From contig CAYHUY010000024.1 of NCBI GenBank assembly GCA_964360265.1, positions 1 to 8,193 on the forward strand: a stretch of 8,193 nt of DNA. The letters are read 5' to 3'. Below are positions 6,788 to 8,193 of this stretch, in pieces. The stretch is from GWA1-39-11 sp964360265 (GTDB lineage Bacteria > Patescibacteriota > Microgenomatia > Levybacterales > GWA1-39-11). The notes under the pieces were generated by a model. It was not told the origin of the DNA. It did not search any database and saw only the letters and a list, made by a program, of their open reading frames with translations. Numbering within the stretch: position 1 is the first letter of the stretch; each line of letters starts with the position of its first letter. Both the position numbers and the translations under genes were made by a program.

Positions 6788-7507
6788 CTAGACAGACTGC
6801 GCAGGCGTAGCCTTGACTCTAGTAATCTCTTTTTCTTTAATTGCTTCCTGAACCGTAACAGCTAGTTTTACATCGTCCTTTACCAAATTTTTTAAAGCTG
6901 TCATTGCTTCCTCACTCTTTCTGATACCGCCTTCTGTTATTAGATCGAAAGCATTAACAACTGTTTTCCAATGTTCTGGGTCAGATGGCGAGAATTGCAT
7001 CTGAGTTATTGCTTCCTTGCCAAAACCCTCAGTAATGACTGGGATTGCCTGATCCCATTCTTGGTAACGTCTCTCACTTGAGGCATCTTTTGCTGGGTAT
7101 TGCTGTTTTGTTTTCTCATGTTTTTCTTTTAATGTTTGTGGCACCAGGTGTCTTTTATTATGTTCAATTCGATAATTTGTTCCACCTACATAAACCGCAA
7201 CGTAATGTTGGTCAGGGTTGATAAACATTTCAGTGTATAATCCGGTTCCTGTTCGCAACCACTCTTCTCGTTTTGCAGCCTCTTTTCTTGCCCTTTCTTG
7301 CGCTATTGCCTCTTCAGTCTGAACCCTTCGAGTTTCCTGTTCTGAAGCCACTTGAGCTTTTTTTTGCTGTGTTTGTCTAAAATGATCTGCTGCTTCCTCA
7401 GGAGAAACACCTAACTCTTCAAGAATTTTTAAATCGACTTCTGGTGACACCATCTCTTGTGGTTTATTTAGACCTTCAGTCTGTTCTTTATCTCCTGTAT
7501 CTTGCAT
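6788..7507 (-). CDS. Hypothetical cytoplasmic coiled-coil protein
   Basis: No family is recognised for this 239-residue protein. It is soluble, very rich in Glu, Lys and Gln, and has no signal peptide or membrane helix. Residues 1-36 are polar and include a short helical motif (EVDLKILEELGVSPEEAADHF) that resembles small helical binding modules. Residues 37-85 form a long charged helix or coiled coil (QKKAQVASEQETRR through ERARKEAAKREEW). A compact segment follows (86-120, with HYVAVYVGGTNYRIEHN predicted as beta strands), and then a mostly helical C-terminal half (121-232) with conserved-looking FSPSDPEHWKTVVNAFDLI. The ATG at 7505-7507 is supported by a tandem extended -10 promoter whose nearer box lies 8 nt upstream; no Shine-Dalgarno sequence is present. 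It ends in TAG. A 7-bp inverted repeat spans the stop codon (6784-6790 with 6808-6814), but no T-run follows closely. It looks like a real, lineage-specific gene. Confidence 0.8.
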   Translation of the reverse strand: MQDTGDKEQTEGLNKPQEMVSPEVDLKILEELGVSPEEAADHFRQTQQKKAQVASEQETRRVQTEEAIAQERARKEAAKREEWLRTGTGLYTEMFINPDQHYVAVYVGGTNYRIEHNKRHLVPQTLKEKHEKTKQQYPAKDASSERRYQEWDQAIPVITEGFGKEAITQMQFSPSDPEHWKTVVNAFDLITEGGIRKSEEAMTALKNLVKDDVKLAVTVQEAIKEKEITRVKATPAQSV

Positions 7508-7514
7508 TTTAATT

Positions 7515-7539
7515 TAGTATATCACACTAGTATATCACA
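7515..7539 (-). promoter_or_regulatory. Tandem duplicated extended -10 promoter, 13-bp period
   Basis: Two exact 12-bp copies of TGTGATATACTA lie 13 bp apart (7528-7539 and 7515-7526). Each contains TGATATACT, a TGn-extended -10 with a 5/6 match to TATAAT. The nearer box leaves 8 nt to the ATG at 7507, predicting a leader of 0-2 nt; the farther box predicts about 13-15 nt. No -35 element was identified. Confidence 0.65.
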
Positions 7540-7565
7540 ATCAGAATGTTGCTACCTGACAGAGT

Positions 7566-7943
7566 TTAAGGCATTTTCCAAGCGGCCCACCGATCGTTTA
7601 CAGTTGCTACTACCACAGAACCATCAAGAGGGAATATCCCGCCGATTGTTGGATGTTCAGGTATATTTCGACCCACTTCAAGCTTTAATTCCCTTGTTTC
7701 TCCTCTTGGAATAACCACATTGCCAAGCGGAAAACCTGCTAAAATTATTCTGCCGCTTTTTTTAAGATAAAGTACTACTGATGATTCGAGGGTGTACGGA
7801 ACTAAAATTTCGCCATCAGATTTATTTTCAAATTCCACTAAAAGATATTGGACTGTGTCAGGAATGTCTCCCTCAAAGCCAGCCGTTTCTTTTTCAATGG
7901 ATAATCTATTGACTCGAACACTAGCTAACCCTGGTACTTCCAT
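7566..7943 (-). CDS. Small beta-rich hypothetical protein
   Basis: No family is recognised. The 125 residues alternate in a way typical of a beta-sandwich: VRVNRLSIEKE (9-19), VQYLLVEFENKSDGEILVPYTL (31-52), SVVLYLKKSGRIILAGFP (55-72), ETRELKLEVG (82-91) and SVVVATVNDRWAAW (109-122). The 'LLVEFENKSDGEI' segment followed by a charged 'RGETRELKLEV' resembles the layout of Ig-like / DUF4352-type domains, but this is only a fold-level impression. No signal peptide, membrane helix or cysteine is seen, so it should be cytoplasmic. The ATG at 7941-7943 has AGGTGAG immediately upstream, a plausible Shine-Dalgarno sequence; a GTG inside that motif is in frame two codons earlier and is an alternative. 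It lies 32 nt after tRNA-Ile with no terminator between, so it probably shares the tRNA promoter. This contrasts with its neighbours, which appear leaderless. Confidence 0.78.
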   Translation of the reverse strand: MEVPGLASVRVNRLSIEKETAGFEGDIPDTVQYLLVEFENKSDGEILVPYTLESSVVLYLKKSGRIILAGFPLGNVVIPRGETRELKLEVGRNIPEHPTIGGIFPLDGSVVVATVNDRWAAWKMP

Positions 7944-7975
7944 TCTCTCACCTAAGTTAAGGTAGTCAATGTCTG

Positions 7976-8049
7976 TGGGTCAGGATGGATTCGAACCATC
8001 GAACTTCCAACTTATAAGGTTGGCACTCTAACCGCTGAGTTACTGACCC
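7976..8049 (-). tRNA. tRNA-Ile (anticodon UAU)
   Basis: A complete cloverleaf can be drawn on the minus strand. The acceptor stem is GGGTCAG/CTGACCC (7 bp). The D arm is ACTC/GAGT with an AGCGGTTA loop containing GG and A21. The anticodon stem is CCAAC/GTTGG with the loop CTTATAA, giving anticodon TAT at positions 34-36. The T arm is GATGG/CCATC with the standard TTCGAAT loop, and the discriminator is A73. The CCA end is not encoded (ACA follows), so it must be added by a CCA-adding enzyme. The anticodon reads AUA isoleucine codons directly. U12-A23 and A73 agree with isoleucine identity. Most bacteria read AUA with tRNA-Ile2, which has a CAU anticodon modified by TilS, so this is a minority solution. 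It is preceded by a duplicated -10 promoter. Confidence 0.95.
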
Positions 8050-8059
8050 GAGTTTCGAT

Positions 8060-8089
8060 ACCTATTATATCAAGACCTATTATATCAAG
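8060..8089 (-). promoter_or_regulatory. Tandem duplicated perfect extended -10 promoter of tRNA-Ile
   Basis: Two identical 15-bp units (8060-8074 and 8075-8089) read CTTGATATAATAGGT on the minus strand. Each holds a perfect TGn-extended TATAAT. The nearer box ends 14 nt before the tRNA and should give a leader of about 7 nt; the farther one about 22 nt. The -35 position of the farther box, TTCAAC, is weak. The core TTGATATAATAG is identical to the smpB promoter. Confidence 0.75.
8060..8089 (-). repeat. Perfect 2 x 15-bp tandem direct repeat
   Basis: The plus strand reads ACCTATTATATCAAG twice in a row with no mismatch. It coincides with the duplicated tRNA promoter, so the duplication has copied a whole -10 element. 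Confidence 0.95.
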
Positions 8090-8116
8090 AATGAGGCTGA
8101 AGTTGAAGTTTCCTGC

Positions 8117-8193
8117 CTAGATAGATCCGCCCGGACCAAGTTTTCCTTCCAGGCCATTGTCTATGGGTGTTTTAAGGTCGCCTAAAACTTCAA
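8117..8193 (-). CDS. 3' end of an unidentified gene (partial)
   Basis: A stop-free reading enters from the right edge and ends in TAG at 8117-8119. The visible C-terminus is EVLGDLKTPIDNGLEGKLGP followed by GGSI, 24 residues. It is hydrophilic and Gly-rich, with no recognisable domain. Codon choice resembles the neighbouring genes, and it stops 27 nt before the tRNA promoter, as expected for the preceding gene on this strand. The reading is too short to identify, and a chance open frame is possible. Confidence 0.5.
   Translation of the reverse strand, partial: EVLGDLKTPIDNGLEGKLGPGGSI

Noticed and set aside
6766..6814. Terminator after the 239-aa gene
   Set aside because: AAGGCTA/TAGCCTT form a 7-bp inverted repeat around the stop codon, but the loop is 17 nt and the nearest T-run is about 10 nt beyond the stem, so it does not fit an intrinsic terminator well.
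78..7943. UGA recoded as glycine, as in SR1/Gracilibacteria
   Set aside because: Full-length conserved proteins are free of in-frame TGA, and glycine is encoded by GGN codons.
1..8193. CRISPR array, insertion sequence, phage or toxin-antitoxin module
   Set aside because: No regularly spaced repeats, transposase or integrase motifs, terminal inverted repeats or toxin-antitoxin pair signatures were found on either strand.

Overview
The window is compact and AT-rich, and every supported gene lies on the minus strand with very short spacers. Gene content, small membrane proteins of unknown function, a tRNA without encoded CCA and promoters lying almost on the start codons suggest a small-genome bacterium of the Candidate Phyla Radiation (Patescibacteria), perhaps Microgenomates-like. 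That placement is inference from style; no phylogenetic marker here fixes it. UGA is not recoded: long genes run through without in-frame TGA and glycine uses GGN codons.

Layout in transcription order, from right to left. (1) The 3' end of an unidentified gene (8117-8193). (2) A tandem duplication of a near-consensus extended -10 promoter (8060-8089), then tRNA-Ile with anticodon UAU (7976-8049) and a small beta-rich hypothetical protein 32 nt later (7566-7943). (3) A second tandem -10 duplication (7515-7539) in front of a 239-aa coiled-coil orphan (6788-7507). (4) A roughly 256-nt intergenic stretch (6532-6787) with no clear gene. (5) A polytopic membrane protein with an exported C-terminal domain (5038-6435, or from 6531). 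(6) A secreted SpoIID/LytB-type protein with an N-terminal coiled coil (3286-5013), probably acting on peptidoglycan. (7) A tight three-gene membrane cluster: a bacterial PH-domain protein (2587-3246), a two-helix protein (2351-2587), and a degenerate PP2C-like / single-TM / coiled-coil / beta-propeller protein (559-2349). (8) smpB for trans-translation (78-515), with a hairpin and a short repeat-like sequence after it.

Two themes stand out. First, regulation: most promoter-proximal genes have a TATAAT-type box, often with the TGn extension, 5-10 nt before the start codon. Their transcripts should be leaderless or nearly so, whereas the co-transcribed two-helix gene has a GGAGG sequence. Two of the promoters are tandem duplications. 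Second, the cell envelope: five consecutive genes (5038-6435 through 559-2349) encode exported or membrane proteins. The PH / two-helix / pseudophosphatase-propeller trio is the best candidate for an undescribed functional unit, but its function cannot be deduced from sequence alone.
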